Below, one piece after another: positions 54,809 to 64,000 of a DNA stretch of 64,000 bases. Each line of letters starts with the position of its first letter. The stretch's first letter is position 1. Source of the DNA: Alcanivorax quisquiliarum (GTDB taxonomy: Bacteria; Pseudomonadota; Gammaproteobacteria; Pseudomonadales; Alcanivoracaceae); NCBI RefSeq assembly GCF_023051175.1, contig NZ_JALKII010000002.1, forward strand, positions 248,001-312,000, read 5' to 3'. Under the pieces are notes generated by a model that was not told the origin of the DNA, ran no database searches, and was given only the letters and a program-made list of their open reading frames with translations. A program made the translations under genes and the position numbers.

Positions 54809-55013
54809 CTAAAAAAGGTTTATCGTTGAATGCCGGGGAATGCGGCACGAATTTTTAGGAAGGAATACTCCTGATCCCGATAGCCAGCCCGGCCGCCCAG
54901 CCTCGCTATCGCCTTCCTGTCCAGAATGATTCGCTCCAAAACCCATGAAGTCTGGACTTAAGAGTACGAATTTAGAGATAAGGGCTCCACGGAAATCGAC
55001 GATGAACCGTTTT

Positions 55014-56468
55014 TCACTGCCGCCAGAACAACGGCGTAAACAGCACCAGCATGGTGAACACTTCCAGCCGCCCGAGCAGCATGGCGAAGCACATCATCCA
55101 TTTCGCAAAGTCGGTGACATTGCCGAAGCCGCTGGCGACGCCGTCGATGCCCTGCCCCAGATTATTCAGCGAGGCCGCAGAGGTGGAGAGCGCGGTGCCG
55201 GGGTCCATGCCGGTCATGATGAATACCAGCGTGAACATTACCGAGAGCATGATGTAAACGCCGACAAATCCCCACACGGCTTGCAGCACCCGATCATCGG
55301 CGGCGCGATGGCCAAAGCGCACGGCGAACACGCCGGTCGGATAAATAAGCCGCCGCAATTCGCGCAGGCTGTGATGAAACACCAATGCAGCCCGGACGAT
55401 TTTCATGCCGCCGCCGGTGGAGCCGGCGCAGCCACCCAGAAAGCTGGTAAGCACAAGAAAATACAGCACATAGGTAGGCCAGTCAGAGGAATCGGTGCTG
55501 ATGAAGCCGGTGCCTGAGCTGAACGATACCACCTGAAAAATGGCGTGGTGCAAGGTGGCGCTGGTATTGCCCTGGTAGTGGTCATAGGCCCAGAGGCCGC
55601 TGGCTACGATAACGATGTAGCTGACAATCAGACCAACAAAGAAACGAAACTCCGGATCAACTACATAAGCGCGCAGGCTGCGGCTACGAAATGCGGCAAA
55701 ATGCAGTGCAAAACTCAGTGCACCGAGAAAAATGAAAAATACCGCGATGCCATTGATCAGGGCGCTGTCAAAGTAGATCAGGCTGCTGTCGTGGGTCGAA
55801 AAGCCGCCGGTGGAGACGGTGCTGAAACTGTGGGCCACCGCATCGAACCAGTCCATCCCGGCCCAGCGATAAAGCAGCGCACAGGTGATGGTGAAAGTCA
55901 CATAAATGATCCACAGCGCTTTGGCGGTTTCGGCAATGCGCGGTGTGAGTTTGGTTTCTTTCATCGGGCCGGGCGTCTCGGCTTTATAAAGTTGCATGCC
56001 GCCCACACCCAGCATCGGCAAGATGGCAATCGCCAGCACGATGATGCCCATGCCGCCAAGCCATTGCAGTTGCTGGCGGTAAAACAGCAAGGAACGGGGC
56101 AATTCATCAAGCCCGGTGAGTACGGTGGCGCCCGTGGTCGTCAGCCCGGATATGGATTCGAAAATGGCATCCGTGATGCTGATATCCAGCGCGGGGTTGA
56201 ACAGAAAGGGAATGCAGCCGATCACGCCGAGCACTGTCCAGAACAGCGTCACTACCAGAAAGCCGTCACGCGTTTGCAGCTCGGCGCGTTTACGCCACAT
56301 GGGCAGCCACAGGCTCAGGCCAAGCAGGAAAATAACGGCAAAGGCGCTCAAAAAAGCAAGCTCGCTGCCGTCGCGATACCAGTAGGCAATCACCACCGGG
56401 GGCGCCATGGTAAAGCTGAACACCATGAGCAATATGCCGAGAACCTTGGTGATCACTGCAAAGTGCAT
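55014..56468 (-). CDS. trkH: Trk-type potassium uptake membrane protein TrkH
   Basis: Potassium channel-like subunit, 484 residues with four M1-P-M2 repeats. Selectivity-loop segments are visible: TTTGATVLTG, STVSTGGFSTHD, SSGTGFISTDSSDWP and NNLGQGIDGVASG. It works with the TrkA gating subunit, encoded 30 bases upstream on the same strand. ATG at 56468. Full length. Confidence 0.97.
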   Translation of the reverse strand: MHFAVITKVLGILLMVFSFTMAPPVVIAYWYRDGSELAFLSAFAVIFLLGLSLWLPMWRKRAELQTRDGFLVVTLFWTVLGVIGCIPFLFNPALDISITDAIFESISGLTTTGATVLTGLDELPRSLLFYRQQLQWLGGMGIIVLAIAILPMLGVGGMQLYKAETPGPMKETKLTPRIAETAKALWIIYVTFTITCALLYRWAGMDWFDAVAHSFSTVSTGGFSTHDSSLIYFDSALINGIAVFFIFLGALSFALHFAAFRSRSLRAYVVDPEFRFFVGLIVSYIVIVASGLWAYDHYQGNTSATLHHAIFQVVSFSSGTGFISTDSSDWPTYVLYFLVLTSFLGGCAGSTGGGMKIVRAALVFHHSLRELRRLIYPTGVFAVRFGHRAADDRVLQAVWGFVGVYIMLSVMFTLVFIMTGMDPGTALSTSAASLNNLGQGIDGVASGFGNVTDFAKWMMCFAMLLGRLEVFTMLVLFTPLFWRQ

Positions 56469-56497
56469 CGCGCTGCCTTGCTGTCAGAAGCTTGTTG

Positions 56498-57871
56498 TCA
56501 GAAGAAGGTGAAGCCGACCTGGAACAGTTTTTCCACATCCTTGATGCGACGCCGATCCGTCACAAACAGGATGACGTGATCATCCTGTTCAATCATCACA
56601 TCACCGTGGGCGATAAGCACTTTCTCGCCGCGCACTACGGCGCCGATGGTGGCGCCTTCCGGCAGATCAATATCTTCGATCATGCGGCCGACCACGCGAG
56701 AGCTGCGCGCGTCGCCGTGTGCGATGGCTTCGATGGCTTCGGCGGCGCCGCGCCTTAATGAGTGCACGCTGACCACATCCCCGCGGCGCACATGGGTGAG
56801 CAGATTGCCGATGGTGGCCTGTTGCGGCGACACGGCAATATCAATGTCGTGGCCTTGCACCAGATCCACATAGGCCGGGTTGCTGATCAACGTCATCACC
56901 TTGCGGGCACCCAGGCGGCTAGCCAGCAGTGATGACATGATGTTGGCTTCATCGTCATTGGTGAGCGCACAAAACACATCGGCGTTTTCGATATTGGCTT
57001 TCAGCAGCTGATCGCGATCCGTGGCCTGGCCGTGCATCACGATAGTGCGCTGCAAATTGCCGGCAAGCCAGGTGCAGCGCTGTGCCGAGCGCTCGATCAG
57101 CTTGACGTTGTAGCGGTGCTCCATGCCTTTCGCCAGGCGGTAACCGATGTTGCCGCCGCCGGCGATGACGATGCGTTTGTAGTTGTGTTCAAGCCGCCGC
57201 AGTTCGCTCATGACGGCGCGGATGTCATTGCGGGCGGCGACGAAAAATATTTCATCATCGGCCTCGATGATGGTATTGCCCTCGGGCTGAATGGCCCGAT
57301 TGCGGCGGAAAATGGCCGCGACGCGGGTTTCCACATTGGGCATGTGCTGGCGCAGCTCACGCAGTTCGTTGCCGACCAATGGGCCGCCATAATAGGCACG
57401 CACGGCCACCAGCTGCACACGGCCGCCGGCAAAGTTCACCACCTGCAAGGCGCCGGGAAGGTCGATCAGGCGGCGAATATAATCCGTCACCAGTTGCTCG
57501 GGGCTGATGACCATATCGATCGGTAAGGCATCGCCGCCGAACAGCTTTTCGTGGCTGAGATAGCCGGTTGCGCGAATGCGTGCAATTTTGGTGGGCGTGC
57601 GAAACAGCGTGTAGGCAACCTGGCAGGCGATCATGTTCACTTCATCGCTGCTGGTGACGGCGATCAGCATGTCGGCATCTTCGGCGCCGGCCTGCTGGAG
57701 GATGGCCGGGTGTGCGCCGTGGCCGGCGACGGTGCGGATATCAATGCGATCACTGAGCTCACGCAGCCGCTCGGCGTTGGTGTCGATCACGGTGATATCG
57801 TTGCGCTCGCCAGCGAGGTTTTCCGCCAGTGTGCCGCCCACCTGGCCAGCGCCAAGAATGATGATCTTCAT
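56498..57871 (-). CDS. trkA: Trk potassium transport regulatory protein TrkA
   Basis: Cytoplasmic NAD(H)-binding gating subunit of Trk. 457 residues with two RCK modules. First Rossmann [24 protein letters not shown] (residues 7 onward) and second [17 protein letters not shown] (about 236 onward), each followed by a TrkA_C domain. ATG at 57871, 24 bases after the rsmB stop, so trkA-trkH belong to the def-fmt-rsmB string. Confidence 0.97.
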   Translation of the reverse strand: MKIIILGAGQVGGTLAENLAGERNDITVIDTNAERLRELSDRIDIRTVAGHGAHPAILQQAGAEDADMLIAVTSSDEVNMIACQVAYTLFRTPTKIARIRATGYLSHEKLFGGDALPIDMVISPEQLVTDYIRRLIDLPGALQVVNFAGGRVQLVAVRAYYGGPLVGNELRELRQHMPNVETRVAAIFRRNRAIQPEGNTIIEADDEIFFVAARNDIRAVMSELRRLEHNYKRIVIAGGGNIGYRLAKGMEHRYNVKLIERSAQRCTWLAGNLQRTIVMHGQATDRDQLLKANIENADVFCALTNDDEANIMSSLLASRLGARKVMTLISNPAYVDLVQGHDIDIAVSPQQATIGNLLTHVRRGDVVSVHSLRRGAAEAIEAIAHGDARSSRVVGRMIEDIDLPEGATIGAVVRGEKVLIAHGDVMIEQDDHVILFVTDRRRIKDVEKLFQVGFTFF

Positions 57872-57895
57872 CTATCGCCGCCCGCCCAGAGCTGC

Positions 57896-59215
57896 CTAGT
57901 TCTTGCGCAGCCTCGCCATATAAAAGCCATCGTGTTGGCCTGCCCCTGCAGGGGTCGGTGGGAATAACTGTGCGCCGGCACTGACCGGAACGCTGCCTGT
58001 GCCGGGTGGCGTGTCGTCGCGCGCATCGCTGTGGCGAGTCAGGAAGGCGCTGATTTGTGCTGCGTTTTCCTGATCCAGCAGCGAGCAGGTAGCGTAAACC
58101 AGCATGCCGCCCGGTCTGATCAGCGGCCATAATGCATCCAGCATGCGAGCCTGTAAACTGACCAGCGCGGTCAAATCATCCGGCCGGCGATGCCATTTTA
58201 CATCCGGTTGCCGCCGCAGGATGCCGGTGGCTGAGCAGGGTGCATCCAGCAGGATGGCGTCGAACAGCTCGCCGTCCCACCATGGCTCGGGTGTGCTGGC
58301 GTCACCTTCGATCAGCTGCGCCGCGAGCCCCAGCCGTGTGAGGTTATCGGTGACGCGCCGCAGGCGGCTGGCGTCGTTGTCGAGCGCCACTAGTGTGGCA
58401 TCGGGGAACCGCTCGGCCAATTGGCCGGTCTTGCCGCCCGGTGCGGCACAGGCATCCAGCAGCCGGCCATTGGCAGGCACTTCGATCAGCTCGGCGGGTA
58501 ACTGGGCGGCGGCATCCTGCACGGAGAGCGCACCGTCGCCGAACCCCGGCAATTGCTGTACCGGCACAGGGTTTTGCAAGGTGATGGCAAAGGGCGCGAT
58601 GGCAACCGGCTGCGCATCGAGCCCTGCGGTGGTCAGGCTTTCAAGAGCGGCGTCGCGAGTGAGTTGGCGCCGATTCACGCGCAGCGTCAGCGGCGGCTGT
58701 TGCAGGCTGGCGGCGGCGAGCGCCTCGGCCTGATCGCCCCAGTCCTGTTGCCATTGCTGCCACAGCCAGTCGGGCAGCGAATAGCGCAAGGGCGGCGGCA
58801 GCGTTTCGGCCAGCGCTGCGGGATCTTCGCGGGTGGCCTTGCGCAACACTGCATTGGTCAATCCGGCGGCCCAGGGTGCCTTGAGTTTCCGGCAGAGATC
58901 GGGATAGGCGTTTACCACGGCGTGCTGTGCCCGCTCGGTGAACCAGAGTTCGTAGAGGCCACAGAGCAGCGCCAGCTGCACCGGGCGCGCCGATGCTTTC
59001 AGCGGCTTTTGCAGTTGCCGGCTGAGCCAGTGATCCAGAAACCGATAGTGGCGGCAGACGCCGAAACACAGATCGGTCAGCAAGCCGCGCTCGGCAGGGT
59101 TCAGTGCGGCACGCTGCGGCGAGGCAAGAGCCTCTCGCAAGCTGCGGCCATTGCCGTCGGTGGGGAGTACGTCCTTGAGGATTTGTACGGCGAGCAGCCG
59201 CGTGTCAGTGCTCAC
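57896..59215 (-). CDS. rsmB: 16S rRNA m5C967 methyltransferase RsmB
   Basis: SAM-dependent methyltransferase (Sun/Fmu) acting on C967 of 16S rRNA. 439 residues. An N-terminal NusB-like domain (about 5-140) is followed by the methyltransferase with LDACAAPGGKTGQLAER (about 255-271), LLDAPCSATGILRRQPDVKW carrying the catalytic PC Cys, and YATCSLLDQEN. The start is GTG at 59215 and overlaps the fmt stop by 4 bases (GTGA). Confidence 0.97.
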   Translation of the reverse strand: MSTDTRLLAVQILKDVLPTDGNGRSLREALASPQRAALNPAERGLLTDLCFGVCRHYRFLDHWLSRQLQKPLKASARPVQLALLCGLYELWFTERAQHAVVNAYPDLCRKLKAPWAAGLTNAVLRKATREDPAALAETLPPPLRYSLPDWLWQQWQQDWGDQAEALAAASLQQPPLTLRVNRRQLTRDAALESLTTAGLDAQPVAIAPFAITLQNPVPVQQLPGFGDGALSVQDAAAQLPAELIEVPANGRLLDACAAPGGKTGQLAERFPDATLVALDNDASRLRRVTDNLTRLGLAAQLIEGDASTPEPWWDGELFDAILLDAPCSATGILRRQPDVKWHRRPDDLTALVSLQARMLDALWPLIRPGGMLVYATCSLLDQENAAQISAFLTRHSDARDDTPPGTGSVPVSAGAQLFPPTPAGAGQHDGFYMARLRKN

Positions 59216-60177
59216 TTTGCCGCCCCGCCAAAACCGGCAGAAAGCAGTTGCCCCGGCGCCAGCTGGTCGGCGCGGCCACTGAGCAGATCGCGAGTAGGCA
59301 ATGGCTTTTTACCCGGCAGCTGCGCGTGCAGGATATGCAGGCTGCCCTCACCGCAGGCCACCTCGATGCTGCGGGCGGCGTCCACGGACAGCACGGTGCC
59401 GGGCGCGCCCTGCCCCGTGCCCGGCTCGCTGGCCCAGATGCGCAGTGCCTGGCCGCCAAAGGATGTCCAGGTGACGGGCCATGGATTGAAGGCGCGGATG
59501 CGATCATGCAGCGCCTGCGCGGGCAGTGACCAGTCCAGTTGTGCTTCGTCCTTGGTGAGTTTGTGGGCGTAGGTGACGCCTTCGTCCGGTTGGGCCTCGG
59601 CGCCGGCCAGGTAGCGCGGCAGATCATCCAGTACATCCACCAGTGCGGCGGCGCCGAGATCGGCGATGCGCTGGTAAAGGCTGCCGCCGGTATCATCGGC
59701 GTGAATCGGCGTGGCGCGCTTGAGTAGCATCGGCCCGGTATCCAGGCCGGCTTCCATTTGCATGATGGTGACGCCGCTTTCGCTGTCGCCGGCGGCAATG
59801 GCCCGGTGCACAGGCGCGGCGCCGCGCCAGCGGGGCAGCAGCGAGCCATGCACATTGATGCAGCCATAGCGGGGGATATCCAGGATCGCCTGGGGGATCA
59901 GCAGGCCGTAGGCGACCACCACCATCACATCGGGTGCCCAGTCGCGGAGCTGTTGGGCGATGTCCTCGCCACGCAGGTTTTCCGGCTGCAACACGGTGAG
60001 CTGGTGCTCACTTGCGAGTATCTTTACATCGCTTTGCTGCGGCTTTTTACCGCGCCCTGCCGGGCGATCCGGTTGTGTGAGCACACCTGCCAGGGTGTGT
60101 CGTGACGCCAGCAGGGCACGCAGGCTGATGGCGGCAAAATCGGGGGTGCCGGCGAACACAATGCGCAAGCTGGACAA
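59212..60177 (-). CDS. fmt: Methionyl-tRNA formyltransferase
   Basis: Transfers a formyl group from 10-formyl-THF to Met-tRNA(fMet), needed for initiation. 321 residues. SLRIVFAGTPDFAAISLRA at the N-terminus, HGSLLPRWRGAAPVHRAI (catalytic Asn and His region) and GLDTGPMLL (catalytic Asp) are present. The only plausible start is a TTG at 60177 with GAGG 7 bases ahead; no in-frame ATG precedes the conserved sequence. Overlaps rsmB by 4 bases. Confidence 0.96.
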   Translation of the reverse strand: MSSLRIVFAGTPDFAAISLRALLASRHTLAGVLTQPDRPAGRGKKPQQSDVKILASEHQLTVLQPENLRGEDIAQQLRDWAPDVMVVVAYGLLIPQAILDIPRYGCINVHGSLLPRWRGAAPVHRAIAAGDSESGVTIMQMEAGLDTGPMLLKRATPIHADDTGGSLYQRIADLGAAALVDVLDDLPRYLAGAEAQPDEGVTYAHKLTKDEAQLDWSLPAQALHDRIRAFNPWPVTWTSFGGQALRIWASEPGTGQGAPGTVLSVDAARSIEVACGEGSLHILHAQLPGKKPLPTRDLLSGRADQLAPGQLLSAGFGGAAK

Positions 60178-60226
60178 TAGCGGGCCTCTCGACGTTGTGG
60201 ATTGATGGCGCGGGCTCTGCGCCGGG

Positions 60227-60733
60227 TCAGGCTTGCTGCTTTTGCAGCTTCTCGATCTTCTTCTTGATGCGGTCGCGCTTCAGCCGCGAGATATGATCGA
60301 CGAACAGCTTGCCATCGAGGTGATCGATCTCGTGTTGCAGGCACACCGCCAGCAGGCCCTCGCAATCCATCTCGAACGGGTTGCCGTCGCGATCCAGTGC
60401 TTTTACCCGCACGCGATCCGGCCGCTCCACGGTTTCGTAGAAGCCCGGCACGGACAGGCAGCCTTCGTCGTAGGTTTTGGTGTCATCGCCCAGCGGCACT
60501 ATTTCGGGGTTGATGAACACCATCGGCTGATCGCGTTCTTCGGACACATCCAGCACCAGCAGGCGCTGGTGCACGTTCACCTGCGTCGCCGCCAGGCCGA
60601 TGCCCTGTGCGGCGTACATGGTTTCGAGCATGTCGTCGATCAGTTTGCGAAGCTCGTCATCCACCTTTGCCACCGGCTTTGCTACCGTGCGTAGCCGGGG
60701 GTCGGGGAACTCGAGAATGTGCATTACGGCCAT
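60227..60733 (-). CDS. def: Peptide deformylase
   Basis: Fe(II)-type hydrolase that removes the N-formyl group from nascent proteins. 168 residues. The three motifs are GIGLAATQV (about 43-51), EGCLSVPG (metal Cys) and QHEIDHLDG (metal His pair). The C-terminal Lys/Arg-rich helix ([18 protein letters not shown]) is typical. I chose ATG at 60733, which gives [16 protein letters not shown]; an in-frame ATG at 60751 adds six residues. First gene of def-fmt-rsmB-trkA-trkH. Confidence 0.97.
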   Translation of the reverse strand: MAVMHILEFPDPRLRTVAKPVAKVDDELRKLIDDMLETMYAAQGIGLAATQVNVHQRLLVLDVSEERDQPMVFINPEIVPLGDDTKTYDEGCLSVPGFYETVERPDRVRVKALDRDGNPFEMDCEGLLAVCLQHEIDHLDGKLFVDHISRLKRDRIKKKIEKLQKQQA

Positions 60734-60870
60734 GAAAGGGTCCAGCCTCATTTACAGAGTTGTGATGGCACTCGAAAGTCGGTTGCTAAATGCATGATCA
60801 GATTGCTAATATCGATCGAAAATCATACGACGATCATAGCATTTTTCAGCGGATCGCATCGCAAGTAACC

Positions 60871-60887
60871 CTGGCATCAGATGCCAG
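60871..60887. promoter_or_regulatory. Palindrome in the def/lysM divergent region
   Basis: CTGGCATCAGATGCCAG, perfect arms of 8 with a single central base. Located between the divergent def and lysM genes, 64 bases upstream of lysM. It could be an operator or a leader hairpin; no known site is recognised. Confidence 0.4.
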
Positions 60888-60950
60888 CACATCGGGGGGG
60901 CCGACCTTCAGGGTCGCCAGTGTGCCAATAATGATAAAGGGAATCCGGCA

Positions 60951-62018
60951 ATGATTAAATCGCTCCTGCGGATGCTCTCCGCTGGCGCCGTGCTGGCTGT
61001 GTCCGGGCTTGCGGTGGCTGAGGTGGCGTTGAAGAACGACCACCCGGAGGTTTACTACGTCAAGACCGGCGACACGCTATGGGATATTTCCAGCGCGTTT
61101 CTCCACAACCCCTGGCAGTGGCCCGAGCTGTGGCACACCAACCAGCAGATTGACAACCCGCATCTGATTTATCCCGGTGATGTGATCCGCCTGCGTTATG
61201 TGGACGGGCAGCCGCAGCTCTCGGTGGAGCGAGCGGTGAAAATCCAGCCGGATAGCGACGGCGTCGTGCGGCTGAGCCCGCAGGCCCGCGAGCTGCCGCT
61301 GAGCACGGCGATTCCGGCGATTCCGCTGGACAGCATTCAGCCGTTCCTCAAGGAAGCGCTGGTGCTCACGCATGACGAGCTGGCGCAGGCCCCGTATCTG
61401 GTAGGTGGCGACGACCGGCGCGTGATCTTCGGCCAGGGCGATACCGTGTACGCCCGTGACACGACCAATCAGTGGGCCGGGTTGTTGCAGGATTACGGTT
61501 TTTATCGCGTCGGCACCCGGTACGTCGATCCGGCCACCAACGAGGTGCTGGGCTTTGAGGCGTTACAGATCGGCAGTGGCCGGGTCGCGGCGCAAGAGGG
61601 CGAATTGCTGACGCTGCGTGTACAGCGCTCCAATCAGGATCTGCGCGCTCAGGATCGAGTGCTCAGCAGCCCCGAGCGGCGTATGCAAGCGGTGTTCTAT
61701 CCTTCCGCGCCGCCTGAAGAAGTGGATGCCGCCATCATTCGCCTGTTTGATCGCCTCACCAGCGTGGCGCGCAACGACGTGGTGGTGATCAACCGTGGCG
61801 CCCGTGAGGGTTTGCGAGAAGGCCATGTGCTGGATGTTTACCAGCGTGGCGAGCGCGTGCGGGATCAGCAGCGCAACGAAATGATCCGGCTGCCGCACAG
61901 CAAATCCGGCACCATGGTGTTGTTCCGGGTGTTCGAGAAGGTCTCCTATGGCCTGATCATCGAATCCAGCAAGCCGATCTACATGAGTGACGTGGTCAAG
62001 AACCCGAGCGGATTCTGA
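60951..62018 (+). CDS. LysM-domain cell-wall-binding protein
   Basis: 355 residues with a signal peptide (LSAGAVLAVSGLAVA) then a LysM module at about 34-85 (VYYVKTGDTLWDISSAFL to LIYPGDVIRLRYV), which binds peptidoglycan. A long beta-rich C-terminal part (VLSSPERRMQAVFYPSAPPEE; INRGAREGLREGHVLDVYQ) is common in the LysM proteins encoded before dprA in gammaproteobacteria. ATG has AAAGGG 9 bases ahead. First gene of the lysM-dprA-purE-tsaC string. Confidence 0.92.
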   Translation: MIKSLLRMLSAGAVLAVSGLAVAEVALKNDHPEVYYVKTGDTLWDISSAFLHNPWQWPELWHTNQQIDNPHLIYPGDVIRLRYVDGQPQLSVERAVKIQPDSDGVVRLSPQARELPLSTAIPAIPLDSIQPFLKEALVLTHDELAQAPYLVGGDDRRVIFGQGDTVYARDTTNQWAGLLQDYGFYRVGTRYVDPATNEVLGFEALQIGSGRVAAQEGELLTLRVQRSNQDLRAQDRVLSSPERRMQAVFYPSAPPEEVDAAIIRLFDRLTSVARNDVVVINRGAREGLREGHVLDVYQRGERVRDQQRNEMIRLPHSKSGTMVLFRVFEKVSYGLIIESSKPIYMSDVVKNPSGF

Positions 62019-62126
62019 TCTCACCGTCGGCCGCAGGACGCGGCCGGCCTGGCCAGCCCTCGTGGTGAAACAGCCACCGGGCGGCCCGAGCAATGATTCA
62101 CCAGCAAAGGAAAGCCCGCAGCTGCC

Positions 62127-63176
62127 ATGGATGGACAACACGCCCGCCTCAGCCTTGCGCTGAGATTTCATACCGCCTCGCCCGTGCTCGGGCGCCTGCT
62201 GCGCGAGCACGGCCCCGTCGAGCATCTGATCCGGCAACCAGAATTGATAGCGCGTGCCGTGCCGGCCACCGTGCCCCGGCGAGAGCTGGCGCAATGGCCG
62301 GCGTTCGTGGCCAGCGAAGGCTGGCGCCTGATAGCCTTTGGTGATGCCGATTACCCGCCGCTGCTGGCGACCTTGCCGGATGCTCCCGGCATGTTGTTTG
62401 TGCAGGGCGATACCGAGCTGTTGCAGGCGCCGCAACTGGCGCTGGTCGGAGCTCGTGGGGCGTCGCCGGATGGCTTGCGCAGCGCCCGGCAGCTGGGCAG
62501 CGACCTGGCGGCCATGGGTTTTGTGGTGACCTCCGGGCTGGCGCTGGGCATCGATGCCGCCGCGCACGAGGGCGCACTGCACAGCGGCCGCACTCTGGCC
62601 GTCATGGCCAGCGGCCCTGATACCCTCTACCCCGCACGGCACAAGGCGCTGGCGCGCCGGATCGTGGCCGGCGGCGGGGCACTGGTAACGGAATATCCAC
62701 CCGGTGTGCCGCCGGCGCGGGCGCACTTCCCGCTGCGCAATCGCATTATCAGCGGGTTGTCGTTGGGGACTGTTGTGGTGGAAGCCGCATTGCGCTCAGG
62801 CTCATTGATTACCGCCCGGCTGGCGGCGGAGCAAGGGCGGGCGGTTTTCGCCGTGCCCGGCTCGGTGCACAACCCCCTGAGCCGGGGCTGCCATCAATTG
62901 CTGCGTGATGGAGCGCTCTGGCTGGAATCCATTGACGACGTGCTGGAGGAATTCGGCCAGTTCACCACGCTTGCCGCTGGCGTCGGGGGCGAGCCCGCCG
63001 GGCCGGCGCCGCGCACCGAGGGGTTGCTGGCACACTTTGGCTCAGGAGTGAACAATCTGGATGAGTTGCTGGCGCGCTCCGGCCTGCCGGTGGCCGAACT
63101 GAGCAGCCAGCTGGCGCAGCTGGAGATCGACGGTGTGGTGGTGCGGCTGGCGGGCGGCTACGCTCGCTCGGGTTGA
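62127..63176 (+). CDS. dprA: DNA-processing protein DprA (Smf)
   Basis: Loads RecA on incoming single-stranded DNA in natural transformation. 349 residues. SAM-like region at the N-terminus, then the Rossmann core with LALVGARGASPDG, GLALGIDAAAHEGAL and VMASGPDTLYPARH. A C-terminal winged-helix DML1-type domain is present (about 285-349: GVNNLDELLARSGLPVAEL). Whether this strain is competent is not shown by the window. Confidence 0.96.
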   Translation: MDGQHARLSLALRFHTASPVLGRLLREHGPVEHLIRQPELIARAVPATVPRRELAQWPAFVASEGWRLIAFGDADYPPLLATLPDAPGMLFVQGDTELLQAPQLALVGARGASPDGLRSARQLGSDLAAMGFVVTSGLALGIDAAAHEGALHSGRTLAVMASGPDTLYPARHKALARRIVAGGGALVTEYPPGVPPARAHFPLRNRIISGLSLGTVVVEAALRSGSLITARLAAEQGRAVFAVPGSVHNPLSRGCHQLLRDGALWLESIDDVLEEFGQFTTLAAGVGGEPAGPAPRTEGLLAHFGSGVNNLDELLARSGLPVAELSSQLAQLEIDGVVVRLAGGYARSG

Positions 63177-63262
63177 ATAAAATCACTGCTTCAGGCTTGT
63201 CTGGAAAGCCCGGCTTGGGTAACTTGCACCCCCTTGCCATCATCCACCAAACGAGGCCCGCC

Positions 63263-63772
63263 ATGAGCACGCCTTTTGTCGCGATCCTGATGGGGTCGGA
63301 TTCCGATCTGCCGCAGGTCCAGACCACCATCGATACTCTGAAAAAGCTCGGCATCAAGGTTGAGGCCCGCGTGACCTCGGCGCACCGCACACCCGTGCGC
63401 ACCCATGAATACGTCAAGGACGCCGAGGCGCGTGGCTGCCAGGTGTTCATTTGCGCCGCTGGCCTGGCGGCACATCTTGCCGGTGCAGTCGCGGCGAACA
63501 CCGTCCGCCCGGTGATCGGCATCCCGGTGGAAACCGGCCCGCTGCGCGGCGAGGATGCCCTGCTCTCCACCGTGATGATGCCCGGTGGGGTGCCGGTTGC
63601 CGCCGTGGCGATCGGCAGCGCAGGCGCAAAGAACGCAGCGTACCTGGCCGCACAGATGATGGCGCTGGCGGATGCCAGCCTCGGCGAGCGACTGCTACAG
63701 GATCGCGCCGACAACGCACGCGCTGTAGAAGAAAAAGACGCTGCCCTGCAAGCCAGGCTGGCGGGCGGCTGA
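63263..63772 (+). CDS. purE: N5-carboxyaminoimidazole ribonucleotide mutase
   Basis: Class I PurE of purine biosynthesis, converting N5-CAIR to CAIR. 169 residues. The [18 protein letters not shown] start, [12 protein letters not shown] (active-site His), [25 protein letters not shown] and [16 protein letters not shown] are all present. ATG at 63263 has GAGG ahead; the open frame extends to 63173, just behind dprA. PurK is not in the window. Confidence 0.97.
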   Translation: MSTPFVAILMGSDSDLPQVQTTIDTLKKLGIKVEARVTSAHRTPVRTHEYVKDAEARGCQVFICAAGLAAHLAGAVAANTVRPVIGIPVETGPLRGEDALLSTVMMPGGVPVAAVAIGSAGAKNAAYLAAQMMALADASLGERLLQDRADNARAVEEKDAALQARLAGG

Positions 63773-63776
63773 TGCC

Positions 63777-64000
63777 ATGGCGGGCCAGGTGAGCGAGCCG
63801 CTGCACGCCGCTGCCCGCATTATTCATCAAGGCGGCATCGTCGCCTATCCCACCGAGGCCGTGTTCGGCCTCGGCTGCGACCCTGCCAGCGAGGCTGCTG
63901 TCCGGCGTCTGCTGGCGCTCAAGCAGCGCCCCGTCAGCAAGGGCCTGATATTGCTGGGCGCATCTGCCGAGCAGCTACGGCCCTGGATCGACGTTACCGA
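63777..64000 (+). CDS. tsaC: Threonylcarbamoyl-AMP synthase TsaC/Sua5, 5' part (cut by window end)
   Basis: First 74 residues only. [20 protein letters not shown] then [18 protein letters not shown] and [19 protein letters not shown] are diagnostic of the YrdC/Sua5 fold that makes threonylcarbamoyl-AMP for t6A37 in tRNAs reading ANN codons. ATG at 63777, 5 bases after the purE stop. The 3' end lies beyond the window. Confidence 0.93.
   Translation, partial: MAGQVSEPLHAAARIIHQGGIVAYPTEAVFGLGCDPASEAAVRRLLALKQRPVSKGLILLGASAEQLRPWIDVT

Larger units (their letters stand above)
54522..55013. other. Repeat-rich region between alkB and trkH
   Basis: Holds the CCGAACA array, the inverted-repeat pair and AT-rich sequence between and after them (54617-54770, 54809-55013). 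No gene is visible. The inverted repeats may stop alkB transcription before it meets trkH, which reads toward it. Confidence 0.6.

Overview
This window comes from the chromosome of a hydrocarbon-degrading gammaproteobacterium, most likely Alcanivorax or a close relative in the Alcanivoracaceae. The main clues are an alkane 1-monooxygenase gene (alkB) divergent from a GntR regulator, a wax ester synthase/DGAT beside a short-chain dehydrogenase, an AlkK-type acyl-CoA ligase, two acyl-CoA dehydrogenases, and the gene order rpmH-oriC-dnaA-dnaN-recF-gyrB. No assembly breaks, rRNA, tRNA, CRISPR, transposase or prophage genes are visible. The assignment rests on gene content and order read by eye; no database was searched.

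Layout. 1-5.6 kb: tail of an acyl-CoA dehydrogenase, an SDR plus wax ester synthase pair, and a slipin/NfeD operon. 5.9-12.5 kb: cold shock protein, GIY-YIG protein, an unknown membrane protein overlapping a HopJ-family gene, rapA, a YbaY-like lipoprotein, a carboxylesterase and a YgjP-type metalloprotease. 12.5-24 kb: two signalling clusters (a CBS-domain histidine kinase with a two-receiver regulator; a 7TM kinase with a receiver-kinase) around an AlkK-like ligase, fumC and a 59-residue zinc-ribbon gene, then a thioesterase and a glycine-rich membrane protein. 24.3-29.1 kb: a methyltransferase, a structured non-coding stretch and the leftward set rpmH-rnpA-yidC-mnmE, which lacks yidD.

29.1-35.8 kb is the replication origin: an AT-rich unwinding region, an in-register run of TAG triplets (DnaA-trio), several DnaA boxes, a dnaA promoter overlapping a DnaA box, and dnaA-dnaN-recF-gyrB rightward. 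Two perfect 16-bp parS palindromes lie inside recF. Transcription diverges from the origin on both sides.

35.8-46.7 kb: a frameshifted remnant of a winged-helix response regulator, an H-NS-type protein, the leftward operon glyQ-glyS-gmhB-plsC, tag, a DUF4197 lipoprotein, an MFS-acyltransferase fusion, VanZ, a DUF4124-like protein and HMG-CoA lyase. 47-54.5 kb: YihY, a lipase-like hydrolase, OsmC, acyl-CoA dehydrogenase, a chromate transporter, gntR and alkB. After alkB come a heptanucleotide tandem repeat and a pair of inverted 39-nt repeats. 55-64 kb: the leftward cluster def-fmt-rsmB-trkA-trkH, divergent from lysM-dprA-purE-tsaC (tsaC cut by the window end).

Metabolically, AlkB would start alkane oxidation, AlkK-like ligase and the acyl-CoA dehydrogenases would feed beta-oxidation, and the SDR/wax synthase pair could store surplus acyl chains as wax esters or triacylglycerol. 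Nothing in the window is clearly a wholly new system. The best candidates for new biology are the two output-less two-component clusters, the possible small RNA near 25.1 kb, the degenerate 14-nt repeat array near 15.15 kb, and the operator architecture at gntR/alkB.
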